From Actinomycetes bacterium (GTDB lineage: Bacteria > Actinomycetota > Acidimicrobiia > Spongiisociales > UBA5794), in the NCBI GenBank assembly GCA_024638645.1, contig JAHEJX010000215.1:1-58970 (forward strand): 58,970 bases of DNA, read 5' to 3'. This document shows positions 7,965 through 16,755 of the stretch, piece after piece. Under the pieces are notes generated by a model. The model saw nothing but the letters and a program-made list of their open reading frames with translations, made no database searches and had not been told where the DNA came from. The translations under genes and the position numbers were made by a program. Position 1 is the first letter of the stretch. Every line of letters starts with the position of its first letter.

Positions 7965-8843
7965 TTACGACTCTTTACGTTCGTAGAGGGCGATCCGCCG
8001 CGCAACGTCGAATCCCATTCCTTCGTAGAGGGCTACGGCGCGCCGATTGGCCTCCTCCGCGTACAGAATTGCGACCGTGGCGCCCCTGGCGCTGAGATGT
8101 GCGAGTCCCGCCCCTGTCAAAGGTCTGGCCAGGCCCAAACCGCGGAACTCGGGTGTGAGACCGATCATGTAGATCTCCCCGACGCTACCGTCGTGCATCT
8201 TCGTCCAGCAGTAGCCCGCAGGTTCGCCGCCACTCTCGAGAATCAACAGACCTGCCGGATCGAACCAGGGTTGAGCCATGCGAAGCGCCAGGTCGGCACT
8301 GTCGATTGCTCCGGCCTCCGGGTGGTGCGAGAAGACGTGCTGGTTGAGTGCAAGCCACATGGACTCGTCTCCCAGACGAAACGGCCTGACTGAATACCCG
8401 CCGGGCCATTCGAACGGGTCCGCGGGCAGGGCACGCCGCATTTCCACGATCGCTCTGACCTCGGCAAGTCCGCTGCGGCCTGCGGCCCGATGTTGCAACT
8501 CGTCGAACGCCCAAAAGGACGGCACTTTGCCGAGGTCGCCCGTGAGTTGTTGCAGGGCTGTCTCATACGCGGCCTCGCTCCGCAGGTCAGGATGCACGGC
8601 GATTTCGGCTGCCCAGTAACCCGCGTCCTCTCCGAGATCGACAGGGTGCCACGCTGCAACGGCCACTATCGAAATCGATTTGGCGCCGGCATCGGCCACG
8701 AGGGTTCGCACGGCGTTGGCTACGGGCACTCTGAGCTCCTTGAACTCGCTCAGCACTGGTCGGCCATCTACCTCCCGGCACCGTTCCAGGAGGTTCTTGA
8801 CCTCTGCTGCGTCCTCGATGGAGGCATGTCGCATGGTGAACAC
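7965..8843 (-). CDS. mshD: Mycothiol synthase (GNAT acetyltransferase)
   Basis: 292 residues with two tandem GNAT domains, the architecture of MshD, which transfers acetyl from acetyl-CoA to Cys-GlcN-Ins in the last step of mycothiol synthesis. The C-terminal half is diagnostic: FSHHPEAG, YCWTKMH, GEIYMIGLTPEFRGLGLA (acetyl-CoA binding motif) and AILYAEEANRRAV followed by LYEGMGF. The length is close to that of mycobacterial MshD. The start is GTG at 8843; ATG at 8834 is an alternative, and neither has a clear ribosome binding site, so the message may be leaderless. It is divergent from the patatin gene with 60 bases between. Its presence marks the host as an actinobacterium that uses mycothiol. 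Confidence 0.88.
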   Translation of the reverse strand: MFTMRHASIEDAAEVKNLLERCREVDGRPVLSEFKELRVPVANAVRTLVADAGAKSISIVAVAAWHPVDLGEDAGYWAAEIAVHPDLRSEAAYETALQQLTGDLGKVPSFWAFDELQHRAAGRSGLAEVRAIVEMRRALPADPFEWPGGYSVRPFRLGDESMWLALNQHVFSHHPEAGAIDSADLALRMAQPWFDPAGLLILESGGEPAGYCWTKMHDGSVGEIYMIGLTPEFRGLGLARPLTGAGLAHLSARGATVAILYAEEANRRAVALYEGMGFDVARRIALYERKES

Positions 8844-8903
8844 GACAAGACTGTAGGTGAGCCGACTGTGACCGCGACCACACAGCGCTTAGGCTCGGGC
8901 CCC

Positions 8904-9851
8904 GTGAGCAAGGTAGGACTCGTGCTGGGCGGTGGGGGCATCACCGGAGCCGCGTTCCACTTCGGCGCACTTCTGGCAATCCGGATGGCCACAGGCTGGG
9001 AGCCCGACGACGCAGAGGTGATCGTTGGTACGTCATCCGGCGCGTTCGCTGCTGCGATGGTGCGCGGCGGCAGGCTCGATCTCGAAACGCTTGTCGGCGA
9101 TACGCACGACCGTGACGAGGTGGCGGCGCGTCTCAGCAAGTACGTGTACCGCAGGACGCCTCCCAAGGGTCTGGCCCGGTGGGTGCGCAAGGGACTCCTG
9201 CCGGGTCTCACCAAACAGCCCAATCTCGAGCTGACCCTTGGCAGCCCCGCTCTGAATACGACGGAGGGCATTGCCGAGTGGGTGGAGGAGACTCTCGGCG
9301 ACCTGGCACTCATGTGGCCCGATCACCCGACCGTCATCGTCGCCTTCGACCTCGAATCGAAGGAAAGGGTGCCGTTCGGTACTGAGGCCGCACCGCCCGT
9401 GCCGCTCAAGGACGCGGTTGCGGCGTCTACCGCAGTGCCGTTCATTTTCCAGCCGGTCAAGCTCAACGACCGGTGGTATGCGGACGGCGGCATCGCCTCC
9501 GGAACGAGCCTCGACCTCGTCCTCGCCAACCCCGAGCCTCTGGACCTGGTCTTGGTTGTGGCGCCGCTGGCAGCGGAGGACAGTCGCAATCCGTTCGATC
9601 GAGTCGGGCGGAGCGCTCTGGAAGCGGAGCTAGAAGTCCTGCGGACAACGTGGCCGGACTGTGATGTGCTCGTCTTCAGCCCAGACAGCAGAGTGCTGGC
9701 CGCCGCCAGACCGAACCCCCTCTCTGTGAAGGCGGCCGTGCCATCCTTCCTCAGAACGTTGATGTCGATGCGCGAGCAGCTCGGCCATCAAGACGTCTGG
9801 ACCGTGCTGGAGCGGCACATCGTGTCGGCTGAGAATCGAGCAGCCGGCTGA
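8904..9851 (+). CDS. Patatin-like phospholipase / RssA-type serine hydrolase
   Basis: 315 residues from GTG at 8904; the frame is open far upstream, but that part runs antisense to mshD. The patatin fold features are complete: glycine-rich oxyanion motif GGGGITG near residue 8, nucleophile elbow GTSSG near 42-46, and the dyad aspartate in DGGIASG near 195. Enzymes of this family hydrolyse acyl groups from lipids by a Ser-Asp dyad. There is no signal peptide, so it is probably cytosolic or membrane-peripheral. It ends two bases before the convergent DivIVA gene. The physiological lipid substrate is not evident. Confidence 0.88.
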   Translation: MSKVGLVLGGGGITGAAFHFGALLAIRMATGWEPDDAEVIVGTSSGAFAAAMVRGGRLDLETLVGDTHDRDEVAARLSKYVYRRTPPKGLARWVRKGLLPGLTKQPNLELTLGSPALNTTEGIAEWVEETLGDLALMWPDHPTVIVAFDLESKERVPFGTEAAPPVPLKDAVAASTAVPFIFQPVKLNDRWYADGGIASGTSLDLVLANPEPLDLVLVVAPLAAEDSRNPFDRVGRSALEAELEVLRTTWPDCDVLVFSPDSRVLAAARPNPLSVKAAVPSFLRTLMSMREQLGHQDVWTVLERHIVSAENRAAG

Positions 9852-9852
9852 T

Positions 9853-10443
9853 CTAGCCGCGCAGATCGCCGACTCGCGCAGCCAGCTCACTTGCATCTTG
9901 GGTCGACATGCCCTTCTGGTCCACGACCAGCTCCAACGACGGTCGGCCGTTGGTCGCTTCCTGCGGGTCGATCTTTGGAATGTCGAATGCGTCTAGCGAA
10001 TTCTGAATCGTCGCCGCCGTGCCGCGAAGGTCGGTTATCTGACTCTCGAGGCGTGCCTTCTCATCGCGCATGGCGGCGACCTCGTGCTTGATCGATGCCA
10101 TGTGACTCTCGGCTTCGACGCGGGCTCTCTCGACGATCACTTCCGCGCCCTTGCGAGCCTCGTCCTCGAGACGCTTGGCATCATCGGCGGCCAGGCGCAA
10201 CATTTCTTCCTTCGCCTGGGTGGCTGCATTCATGGTCAAGCGAAAGGCTTCTTCGTTCTGCTTCACGTCAACCACGGCTCGATTGAGCGCTTCGATCTCG
10301 GTCTGCGCTTCGTGGAGTTCCCTGTCGCGGGCTGCCAATGCAGCTGCCACATGGTCGAGAAAGGCGCCGACTTCTTGGGGGTCAAAGCCCCGCTTGGTAC
10401 GCTCAAACGTCTTGTGCTGAACGTCCTGCGGAGTCAATTCCAC
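9853..10443 (-). CDS. DivIVA-domain coiled-coil protein (Wag31-like)
   Basis: 196 residues. The N-terminal 60 show the DivIVA signature (TPQDVQHKTF, then GFDPQEVGAFLD), which binds curved membrane at poles and septa. A long coiled coil rich in Ala, Glu, Lys and Arg follows from about 38 to 145, then a short tail. In actinobacteria such proteins recruit cell-wall enzymes to the growing pole, but genomes often hold several paralogues, so this one may not be the essential Wag31. It is a single gene, with no division genes adjacent, and is convergent with the patatin gene. Confidence 0.85.
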   Translation of the reverse strand: MELTPQDVQHKTFERTKRGFDPQEVGAFLDHVAAALAARDRELHEAQTEIEALNRAVVDVKQNEEAFRLTMNAATQAKEEMLRLAADDAKRLEDEARKGAEVIVERARVEAESHMASIKHEVAAMRDEKARLESQITDLRGTAATIQNSLDAFDIPKIDPQEATNGRPSLELVVDQKGMSTQDASELAARVGDLRG

Positions 10444-10767
10444 GGTCTACGCGCCTTTCGTGTGTTCAGGTGTCGCTGTTCTGGGTGGTGACACCGGCTC
10501 GGCTGGCCCGCCGTTGCAGCATCGAACATACGTCAACGCCACTCACAGTGGCAATGGGTCTCGCGACCCCTTTGCTACGTCGCAGGCATAGTGGGTATCG
10601 GCAGAAAGCCGCCAAATCCAAAGGCCCTCATTGGAAAACTCAAATAGGTCGATCGACCCGTAGACGCTCGGCATGCCTCTCGTTAGCGTGGTATCTACTA
10701 CGGAGCGTGGCCGACTTGGTGGAAATGCTCAGAAAGCAAGCGCAGCTGCGCAAGAATTGGACTGAAG
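10444..10767. other. Divergent intergenic region between divIVA-like gene and Flp pilin
   Basis: A 324-base gap that should contain promoters for both neighbours. It holds several short inverted repeats: GCCACT/AGTGGC at 10538-10552, GGGTC/GACCC at 10556-10569, and the palindrome at 10647-10658. A structured leader or operator for the pilin gene is possible, but it does not match a c-di-GMP riboswitch as far as I can tell. No convincing gene is present. Confidence 0.4.
10647..10658. promoter_or_regulatory. 12-bp perfect palindrome upstream of the Flp pilin gene
   Basis: GGTCGATCGACC is a perfect palindrome 109 bases before the pilin start. Its position suits a repressor or activator site, but it may be chance in GC-rich DNA. 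No regulator is identified. Confidence 0.25.
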
Positions 10768-10950
10768 ATGAAGACGTTCGCAAATATTCAGGCGAGGCTT
10801 CTCTGCTGGACGGCCGATGAAGATGGTGCAAGCCTCGTCGAATACGCACTCCTCATCGCGCTGATCGCACTGGTGGCTGTTGTGGCGGTGCGCTTCTTCG
10901 GTCAGGAGCTCTCGACGAGCTACAGCGACATCGCCAACAGTTTCCCGTAA
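10768..10950 (+). CDS. Flp/Fap-type (type IVb) pilin precursor
   Basis: 60 residues: a basic leader of about 19 residues, then G-A-S-L-V-E-Y-A followed by one long hydrophobic helix. This is the Flp pilin pattern, with prepilin cleavage after the Gly and the conserved Glu-Tyr of the mature N-terminus. The mature pilin would be about 40 residues, normal for Flp. It should be exported and polymerised by a Tad apparatus, but no tadABC, rcpC or prepilin peptidase gene lies in this window. The gene stands alone and is closed by a terminator 22 bases after its stop, so it appears to be transcribed singly. The ribosome binding site is weak. Confidence 0.85.
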   Translation: MKTFANIQARLLCWTADEDGASLVEYALLIALIALVAVVAVRFFGQELSTSYSDIANSFP

Positions 10951-10972
10951 CCCGAGACGAGATCTCCAGAAC

Positions 10973-11002
10973 GAAAACGCCCTGCTTCGGTGGGGCGTTT
11001 TC
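10973..11002. terminator. Bidirectional intrinsic terminator
   Basis: A perfect 10-bp stem, GAAAACGCCC with GGGCGTTTTC, encloses a loop of 10 bases containing TTCGG. A-run and T-run flanks make it work in both directions: for the pilin on the plus strand and the hydrolase gene on the minus strand, whose stop codon overlaps it. Confidence 0.85.
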
Positions 11003-11735
11003 AGTCTTGCCGGCGTTGTGCCGCCGTGACTAAGTCGTCGAACAGGCCCTGCTGGGCCGAATCCCTATCGGCGGTCACCTCTGGATGCCACTGGACGGCA
11101 ACGAGCCAAGTGGCGCCCGGCACTTCGAGGGCTTCGACCACTCCGTCAATGGCCCAGGCCGTTGGCTCGAGCCCCGGTGCTATCTCGTTGACCGATTGGT
11201 GGTGGCCCGTGGCGCCATGTACGACATCCGTCCCCGAAGCCTCACCTACTCTCGAACCGGGCTTGAGGTGAGCCTCGTGATAGGCCCAGCCGTCTCCCTC
11301 TAGTTTGTGAATATTGTCATCGATGTGCTCTGCCAGATGCTGATGCAGCGACCCGCCCATGGCAACATTCAACACTTGCATCCCGCGGCACACGAACAAT
11401 GCCGGAATTGATCCGGCCGCCAGAGCCTTCGCCAACGCCAGTTCTGTCTCGTCCCTAGCATGCCGAGGCGCTTGTTGATGGGGATGGTCCGAATCGCCTT
11501 CATAATGCTCGGCAGCCACATCGACGCCTCCGGTCACGATCACACCGTCGAGAATCTCCAGCCACCGGTCCCAGTTGGCCTCACCGGGTGGGAGCAGCAG
11601 CGGCGTGCCCCCGGCGCGGCGAACGGCATCGACGTATGGCGCTGGTACGGCATAGTTCTCGTCGTACCAAGGAGTCACGGTCACGACCTCTTCTGCGCGG
11701 TCGGCCGACGTGATACCGATCAGTGGAGCTGCCAT
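11001..11735 (-). CDS. Class I glutamine amidotransferase-like hydrolase (PuuD / peptidase C26 family)
   Basis: 244 residues from ATG at 11735, where homology begins; a TTG at 11747 is also in frame. The catalytic triad can be read: nucleophile Cys116 in FVCRGMQ, His217 and Glu219 in QWHPE. The substrate-side motif TGGVDV is at 68-73. The family cleaves gamma-glutamyl amides such as gamma-glutamyl-GABA in polyamine breakdown. No other putrescine-pathway gene is adjacent, so the natural substrate is uncertain. The stop lies inside the shared terminator. Confidence 0.85.
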   Translation of the reverse strand: MAAPLIGITSADRAEEVVTVTPWYDENYAVPAPYVDAVRRAGGTPLLLPPGEANWDRWLEILDGVIVTGGVDVAAEHYEGDSDHPHQQAPRHARDETELALAKALAAGSIPALFVCRGMQVLNVAMGGSLHQHLAEHIDDNIHKLEGDGWAYHEAHLKPGSRVGEASGTDVVHGATGHHQSVNEIAPGLEPTAWAIDGVVEALEVPGATWLVAVQWHPEVTADRDSAQQGLFDDLVTAAQRRQD

Positions 11736-11797
11736 GCCGAGCGACAATAGCCAGGTTGATCCTCGGCGAGTTCCTGTTCCCTAACTAGCGTCTCGCC

Positions 11798-12913
11798 ATG
11801 ACCGCAACGGCCGTCACGCCGAAGACGCGAGACAGATACGTCGATTTCCTGCGCGCTTTCTCACTCGTTGTCGTTGTGGTCTGGCACTGGGTGTTCACGA
11901 TCCTCGTCATCAATGAAACAACGGTTTCACCGTCGAACCCCATCGGGTTCACTCGCGGCATGTGGGCGATCACCTGGGTGCTCCAAGTCATGCCCGTGTT
12001 CTTCTTCGTTGGGGGGTTCACACATCGGCTCGCCTTCGACAACTACACAAAGGGAACTTCGCGGCAATTCCTGGCACGCCGCAGCCAACGCCTCCTGATA
12101 CCTGCGCTCAGCCTTGTCGCCATATGGATCGGACTCGGCTTCGTACTGCGGTCCGTTATCGACGCACAATGGATCTGGCCAGCCGTGATTCTGGTGCTGT
12201 CTCCGCTGTGGTTCCTCGTCGTCTATCTGGTGCTGGTCGGCATTGCGCCGCTGGCCATACGAGCCCACTGGCGGTGGGGAGAGCTCGTCATCGTCTGGCT
12301 CCTGGGACTCGCCGCCGTTCTCGACGTCTTGCGCTTTTCGCACCAGCAAGGCTGGGCCGCCTGGGTGAACTTCCTCGTCATCTGGGGTCTCGCCCACCAA
12401 CTCGGCTTCTTCTACGACAAGCTCTCTTCCGCCCCGCGTCGGACCGCGTGGATGTTCGTGTGGGCAGGGTTCTTTGCGATGGTCGCACTCACCAACATGG
12501 GGTTCTACCCGCGCTCGGTCGTTGGCGTTCCAGGCGAGCGATTCTCCAACATGGGCCCGCCGACGCTTGCCATCGTCGCTTTGATCATCTTCCAGGTCGG
12601 GTTGGTGCTCCTCGCCAAGGATTGGGTGACCGACAAGCTCGAAAACAGCCCGTCCTGGAAGCGTGCGTTCAACTGGGTCAATAGCAACTCGCTTCCCCTA
12701 TACCTGCTGCACACCACGGGCATGGCCATCGCCATCGCAGTCATATTCCTCCTCTTTGACTATCTGCCTCCGAGCGAGCCGAACGCACAGTGGTGGTTGA
12801 GCCGGCCGCTCTGGTTAATCGCCCCCGCCATCGGGACTTATCCGTTCCTTCTCCTCTACCAATTGGCGACCCGCCGCCGCGAGACGGGCGCCACCGTTGA
12901 CCTCACAAGCTGA
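11798..12913 (+). CDS. Membrane acyltransferase (acyltransferase family 3-like)
   Basis: 371 residues with about ten hydrophobic helices. The N-terminus RYVDFLRAFSLVVVVVWHW has the conserved Arg-x-x-x-x-x-Arg/His-x-x-x-His layout of acyltransferase-3 proteins, which acylate sugars or lipids at the membrane. FFFVGGFTH follows at about 68-76. Only a few bases separate its start from the end of the upstream intergenic region and no ribosome binding site is obvious, so it may be leaderless. It is divergent from the C26 hydrolase. The acceptor is unknown. Confidence 0.78.
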   Translation: MTATAVTPKTRDRYVDFLRAFSLVVVVVWHWVFTILVINETTVSPSNPIGFTRGMWAITWVLQVMPVFFFVGGFTHRLAFDNYTKGTSRQFLARRSQRLLIPALSLVAIWIGLGFVLRSVIDAQWIWPAVILVLSPLWFLVVYLVLVGIAPLAIRAHWRWGELVIVWLLGLAAVLDVLRFSHQQGWAAWVNFLVIWGLAHQLGFFYDKLSSAPRRTAWMFVWAGFFAMVALTNMGFYPRSVVGVPGERFSNMGPPTLAIVALIIFQVGLVLLAKDWVTDKLENSPSWKRAFNWVNSNSLPLYLLHTTGMAIAIAVIFLLFDYLPPSEPNAQWWLSRPLWLIAPAIGTYPFLLLYQLATRRRETGATVDLTS

Positions 12914-13164
12914 CGACACGCCGACACCTTCACGGTGTGTGATGAGCTTCCATGCTTCTCTAGTGGTCGCAGCCGTTCTCGGATCGATCGGGGCGGCGGT
13001 CGCGGCTAGGCGAGGCAACGGCCGGTGGATCGCGGGCTCTCGAACCTGTTAGCTAGTTGTCAACGATCCCCCACAACCGAGTTCCCCTTGTTCTGGACGA
13101 TTGCAGGCGGCTCTCTTCGTTGCGGTGATCACTCCTCTCGCGACTGACGGGTCCCCCAGCTCCA

Positions 13165-13190
13165 AATAGCTCAGCCGAATAGCTCAGCCG
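13165..13190. repeat. Tandem duplication of 13 bp across a stop codon
   Basis: AATAGCTCAGCCG occurs twice in direct tandem (13165-13177 and 13178-13190). The second copy contains the stop of the enolase-superfamily gene. This looks like slippage rather than a functional element. The surrounding gap (12914-13183) holds nothing else I can support. Confidence 0.8.
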
Positions 13191-14395
13191 TCGAGCTCTG
13201 TGTCTGCGAAGTAGATGGAGTCCTCCGCCATCGTCAAATGGAGCGCCTTGTCGTCATACGGGTTGGCCCTGGCGACTGCTTCGTTGAGCGAGACGCCGAG
13301 CCCGGGGGCTTCGGAAGGAATGACGTATCCGGCTTCCCATCTGACAGGTGTCTCGAGAAGCTCTGCATGGAAACCGGACCAGTCCATGATTCCCTCGAGG
13401 ATGAGGAAGTTTGGTGACGCCGTAGCCAGCTGAATATTTGCCGCCCCGCCGATGGGACCGTTGTAGAGGTGCGGTGCGATCTGGGCGCCGAAGGCTTCAG
13501 CGATGGATGCGATCTTCTTGCCCTCGAGCAACCCGCCTGCTCGCGCCAAGTTGAGTTGGAGGATCGATGCCGCTTTGGCTTCGAGCACTCGAGCGAACTC
13601 GGCCTTGGTCGTCAGCCGCTCCCCAGCTGCAATCGGGATGGAGGTCTGACTGGCGACCTTGGCCAACTCGGGAACGTTGTCCGGCGGCACTGGTTCTTCG
13701 AACCACAGCGGATCGAATGGCTCGAGCTGGCGTGCTAGCCGGATCGCACCACTAGAAGTGAACTGCCCATGCGTACCAAAGAGCAGGTCTGCTTGGGTTC
13801 CCACGGCTTCGCGAATTAGCTCCAGAAAGCGCACCGATAGTTGGATGCGCTCCAGAGTTGGTTGATGCCCGCCCATCACCGTGTAAGGACCCATCGAGTC
13901 GAATTTCACCGCGGTGAAACCGCGTGCGACCTCCTCGGCGGCGCGTTCGGCGGCCAGTTCCGGGTCGACATAGACATTGGTTGTGTCCGTGTCGCGCGGA
14001 TACAGATACGTGTAACTGCGGAGCCGCTCGTGAACCCGGCCCCCGAGCAGGTCGTAGACCGGCTTGCCGAGCGCTTTGCCAACGATGTCCCAGCAGGCCA
14101 TCTCGAGTGCGCTCATGGTCCCCTGTAGCGAAACATCGGGACGTAACGTGAATCCTCGGCCATACGCCGCCCGCCAGAATCGTTCGATCTGGAATGGGTC
14201 ATGCCCGACGAGGTGCATCTCGGCGACATCAACGAGTTGCGCCGCCACGACGTGCGGGCTGAACGTTGCGGCATAGGCTTCGCCGTAACCGACAATTCCG
14301 TCGTCGGTCGTCAGCTTCACGAATACGAAGTACTTACCGCCGAAGCTGGGCGGAGGGTTGCCAACAACAAATGTATCGACTTGCGCGATCTTCAC
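13184..14395 (-). CDS. Enolase-superfamily sugar acid dehydratase (mandelate racemase / galactonate dehydratase-like)
   Basis: 403 residues with a capping domain (1-125) and a (beta/alpha)7 barrel. Readable active-site elements: KxD at 164-166, WFEEPVPPDN with Glu233/234, AAGER with Glu259, and His309 in APHLYNGP. This arrangement resembles D-galactonate dehydratases and relatives. The position that normally supplies the first Mg ligand (Asp in DFHG) reads G-T-H-G at 207-210, so the metal site differs. GTG at 14395 overlaps the stop of the DUF1801 gene by four bases (GTGA), implying translational coupling. The substrate is probably an acid sugar, but it cannot be named. Confidence 0.82.
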   Translation of the reverse strand: MKIAQVDTFVVGNPPPSFGGKYFVFVKLTTDDGIVGYGEAYAATFSPHVVAAQLVDVAEMHLVGHDPFQIERFWRAAYGRGFTLRPDVSLQGTMSALEMACWDIVGKALGKPVYDLLGGRVHERLRSYTYLYPRDTDTTNVYVDPELAAERAAEEVARGFTAVKFDSMGPYTVMGGHQPTLERIQLSVRFLELIREAVGTQADLLFGTHGQFTSSGAIRLARQLEPFDPLWFEEPVPPDNVPELAKVASQTSIPIAAGERLTTKAEFARVLEAKAASILQLNLARAGGLLEGKKIASIAEAFGAQIAPHLYNGPIGGAANIQLATASPNFLILEGIMDWSGFHAELLETPVRWEAGYVIPSEAPGLGVSLNEAVARANPYDDKALHLTMAEDSIYFADTELDG

Positions 14396-14751
14396 CGGCC
14401 ATGCCTGCTCTCACACCAGGCTGAGACAATGTCGCGCAGCGAGTCGGCTGCTTCTTCCACCCCGGCCAAGTCCGCGAACTTCATGTAGCGTGCGGTGTCG
14501 CCGCCGCCTTCGAGGCCGCGATGATCCCCTGGGATCGATGCTCCCGTGTGGAACATCAGACTGACGTGGGATTTGGTTCGTGGGTTGAAGCTCGCCATGT
14601 TCCCCTCGTACATGAAGGTGGGCGACTTCCATTTGATCGCCTCGGACATACGGTCGTCCTCGAGAACGATGTCCCGAACGCGCAACATCGCTTCCTTTGC
14701 CGGGTGCTCGTAGTCGTCGAACCACTGATCGACTTCTGGTGCCGTTGGCAT
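14392..14751 (-). CDS. DUF1801 (YdhG-like) small protein
   Basis: 119 residues from ATG at 14751, chosen because GGAGG precedes it by seven bases; the open frame extends further upstream without support. The signature of the family is visible: the N-terminal helix with VDQWFDDYEHP, then EAIKWKSPTFMYEGN and the following strand with SLMFHTG. The fold is related to frataxin-like or YdhG proteins and the function is unknown. Its stop overlaps the start of the enolase-superfamily gene, so the two are likely cotranslated, although no functional link is known. Confidence 0.8.
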   Translation of the reverse strand: MPTAPEVDQWFDDYEHPAKEAMLRVRDIVLEDDRMSEAIKWKSPTFMYEGNMASFNPRTKSHVSLMFHTGASIPGDHRGLEGGGDTARYMKFADLAGVEEAADSLRDIVSAWCESRHGR

Positions 14752-14794
14752 GATTCGCCTCCTTGGCGGACCAGCATAGGAATGGGCGGCCGAG

Positions 14795-15517
14795 CTATTC
14801 AGAAGTGGCTTCGTCGCGAGGCACGAGCTCTTTGATCTTCTTCGCAGGTGCTCCGCCCACAACCCAGCGATCTGGGATGTCTTTGGTGACGACGCTGTTC
14901 GACGCCACGATCACCCGGTCGCCAATAGTCACGTTCGGCATGACAACGGATCTGAACCCGATCACTGTGTTCGAACCGATCGTTATCGGCGCCATGGTCC
15001 GACCGCCGAACGGCAAGGGTTTGGAGAAGTCATCGAGGATGTGCCCGTGAGTCGTGAGAATCGCTCCGGCCGCGATCATCGTGTGATCACCAATAGTGAT
15101 GGGTCCGCGATCGTCGATCGTTGCACCTCTGTTCACGAAGACGCCGTCACCCAATGTCGTATTTCGGCCGGAGAGGATGTAGACGTCGTGGTGGAATATG
15201 ACGCCCTCACCGATCTCCTTGAACACGCGGCGGGCGAGGATCCGGCGCACTTTGATTGCATAATCCGCGAGCATCGAGGCAGGGGTCCTGTCGAACAGTC
15301 GCCACAGCATCAAGTAGTAGGCGTGGTCATCGGTGAGCAACGAAGCGTCTGCGCCACCGAATGGGTCGTCGGCAACGCCGAAAGAGCCTGTCGATAGAAA
15401 TGTGTCGACGAGTCCCTGGCTCGAGGCCAGGAAGTCCCCTCCGCGGCCTACGAGCGTTCCCGCTTCAACCATCGCCTCGAGGTCGGCGAGGACGGCTGCC
15501 TCATCCGTGGACTCCAA
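14795..15517 (-). CDS. Hexapeptide-repeat (left-handed beta-helix) acetyltransferase
   Basis: 240 residues. It starts at TTG 15517, supported by AGGAGG six bases upstream. The first 110 residues are helical. The rest carries hexapeptide repeats such as ITIGDH, ITIGSNTVIG and VTIGDRVIV, with a catalytic-type His in TTHGH and the closing VVGGAPAKKIKEL typical of maltose/galactoside-type O-acetyltransferases. It follows the GT4 gene by 15 bases, so it probably acetylates a sugar in the glycan built by that glycosyltransferase. The donor is presumably acetyl-CoA. Confidence 0.85.
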   Translation of the reverse strand: MESTDEAAVLADLEAMVEAGTLVGRGGDFLASSQGLVDTFLSTGSFGVADDPFGGADASLLTDDHAYYLMLWRLFDRTPASMLADYAIKVRRILARRVFKEIGEGVIFHHDVYILSGRNTTLGDGVFVNRGATIDDRGPITIGDHTMIAAGAILTTHGHILDDFSKPLPFGGRTMAPITIGSNTVIGFRSVVMPNVTIGDRVIVASNSVVTKDIPDRWVVGGAPAKKIKELVPRDEATSE

Positions 15518-15532
15518 TGGGCACCTCCTGCG

Positions 15533-16693
15533 CTACTCGACTTCCGCCCTGCACGCTATCGCCTCAGCAAACTTCACGAAGCGATCGCCCAACTGATCTT
15601 TGCCGAATTCTCGCCTGGCTCTCGCTTGTCCGGCCGCCGACATCTCGAGACGCCGCCAGTCGTCGAGTAGCACCGAGCGAATCGCGTTGCCGAGGGCTCG
15701 CGGCGCTCGCTCGGTGAGTACCCCGCAGTCCGGCGTGACGATCGAGTCGACACCACCGCCGGAATAGGCCACAGGAACGGTGCCCGCGGCCATCGCCTCC
15801 ACGTAGATGATGCCGAAGTGCTCGCGTTTGACCGGAGCGGCGGTCAAAACGGTCGCAGCGCAGATGAGCGCGTCCTTGTCCACGGTCGGCACGTAGCCGA
15901 GAAGCCGGCCACGCGACCCGAGTGCAGTCGCCAGCTCGTCTGCGATGTCGCCGTCTCCAATGAAGATCGTTGGCGCCAGGTCGGAGTAGAAGCGAGAAGC
16001 GGAAGCAACGTTCTGGGGACCTTTGGCGTACGTCAGTGCTCCGGGACAGATGACATACCTCTCGGGCAGTCCGTATTTGGCCTTGATGTCGGTTCCCGGT
16101 ATTGGTTCGAACGCAGTCGGATCAACTGCACAAGGCAATATGAGGAACCGGCCTGGAGGCACGTCGACGAGTGGAAGTACCAAGGCGTCACGCACATACT
16201 CGGTGGTCACGATGATTCCGGCCGCGTCGCGCAGCGAGCGCGCAATCTCTTCCCAAACCTGATCTGCATACCCGCCGTGGTGGCGCGGCTCAATTCCGGT
16301 GCCGTGGGCAAAGACGACATAGGGAATGCCGCGCTCGCGCGCCGCCGTTCGGGCTGCAACGGCAGTGATAGTGGCGTGGTGCGCGATGATCAGATCGACG
16401 TCGTCGATCCCGCCAATTGCTGCCAGGTAGTCCGCTGCGTAGCTGCGAGCGACACTGGTCGACATTGCCGACACCCTGCGTTGCTCGGCCTCTGCCGCGG
16501 GCAGATACTCGTGGACCGGCACCGTCGATTCGTGAAGCGCGACATCGAGATTGTCCGCTCCCATAACGCGCTCGCTCATCCCGGCATACATGTAGGTGAC
16601 ACGATGGCCTGCTCCGATTAGGGATTGGACCTGGTCGCGAGCAACACCGCCGCTCCCTCGACCCCGATTGAGCGTGAGCACTACAACATGCAT
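15533..16693 (-). CDS. Glycosyltransferase family 4
   Basis: 386 residues with a GT-B fold: N-terminal Rossmann domain opening with VVVLTLNRGRGSGGVARD, and a C-terminal donor-binding domain carrying the GT4 E-x7-E region (EHFGIIYVEAMAAGTVPVA). It should use a nucleotide-sugar donor and retain the anomeric configuration. It is in operon with the downstream acetyltransferase and 62 bases after the aminotransferase gene. The donor and acceptor cannot be read from sequence. It may build a cell-surface glycan or glycolipid. Confidence 0.86.
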   Translation of the reverse strand: MHVVVLTLNRGRGSGGVARDQVQSLIGAGHRVTYMYAGMSERVMGADNLDVALHESTVPVHEYLPAAEAEQRRVSAMSTSVARSYAADYLAAIGGIDDVDLIIAHHATITAVAARTAARERGIPYVVFAHGTGIEPRHHGGYADQVWEEIARSLRDAAGIIVTTEYVRDALVLPLVDVPPGRFLILPCAVDPTAFEPIPGTDIKAKYGLPERYVICPGALTYAKGPQNVASASRFYSDLAPTIFIGDGDIADELATALGSRGRLLGYVPTVDKDALICAATVLTAAPVKREHFGIIYVEAMAAGTVPVAYSGGGVDSIVTPDCGVLTERAPRALGNAIRSVLLDDWRRLEMSAAGQARARREFGKDQLGDRFVKFAEAIACRAEVE

Positions 16694-16755
16694 TGGGGCG
16701 AAGGTAAGAGTGGCCGGCGATTGGCCGCCAGAGGAGAAAGGCCTCTCCGGCGACC

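Noticed and set aside
10444-10767. c-di-GMP riboswitch upstream of the pilin
   Set aside because: Short stems exist, but the conserved GEMM core was not found.
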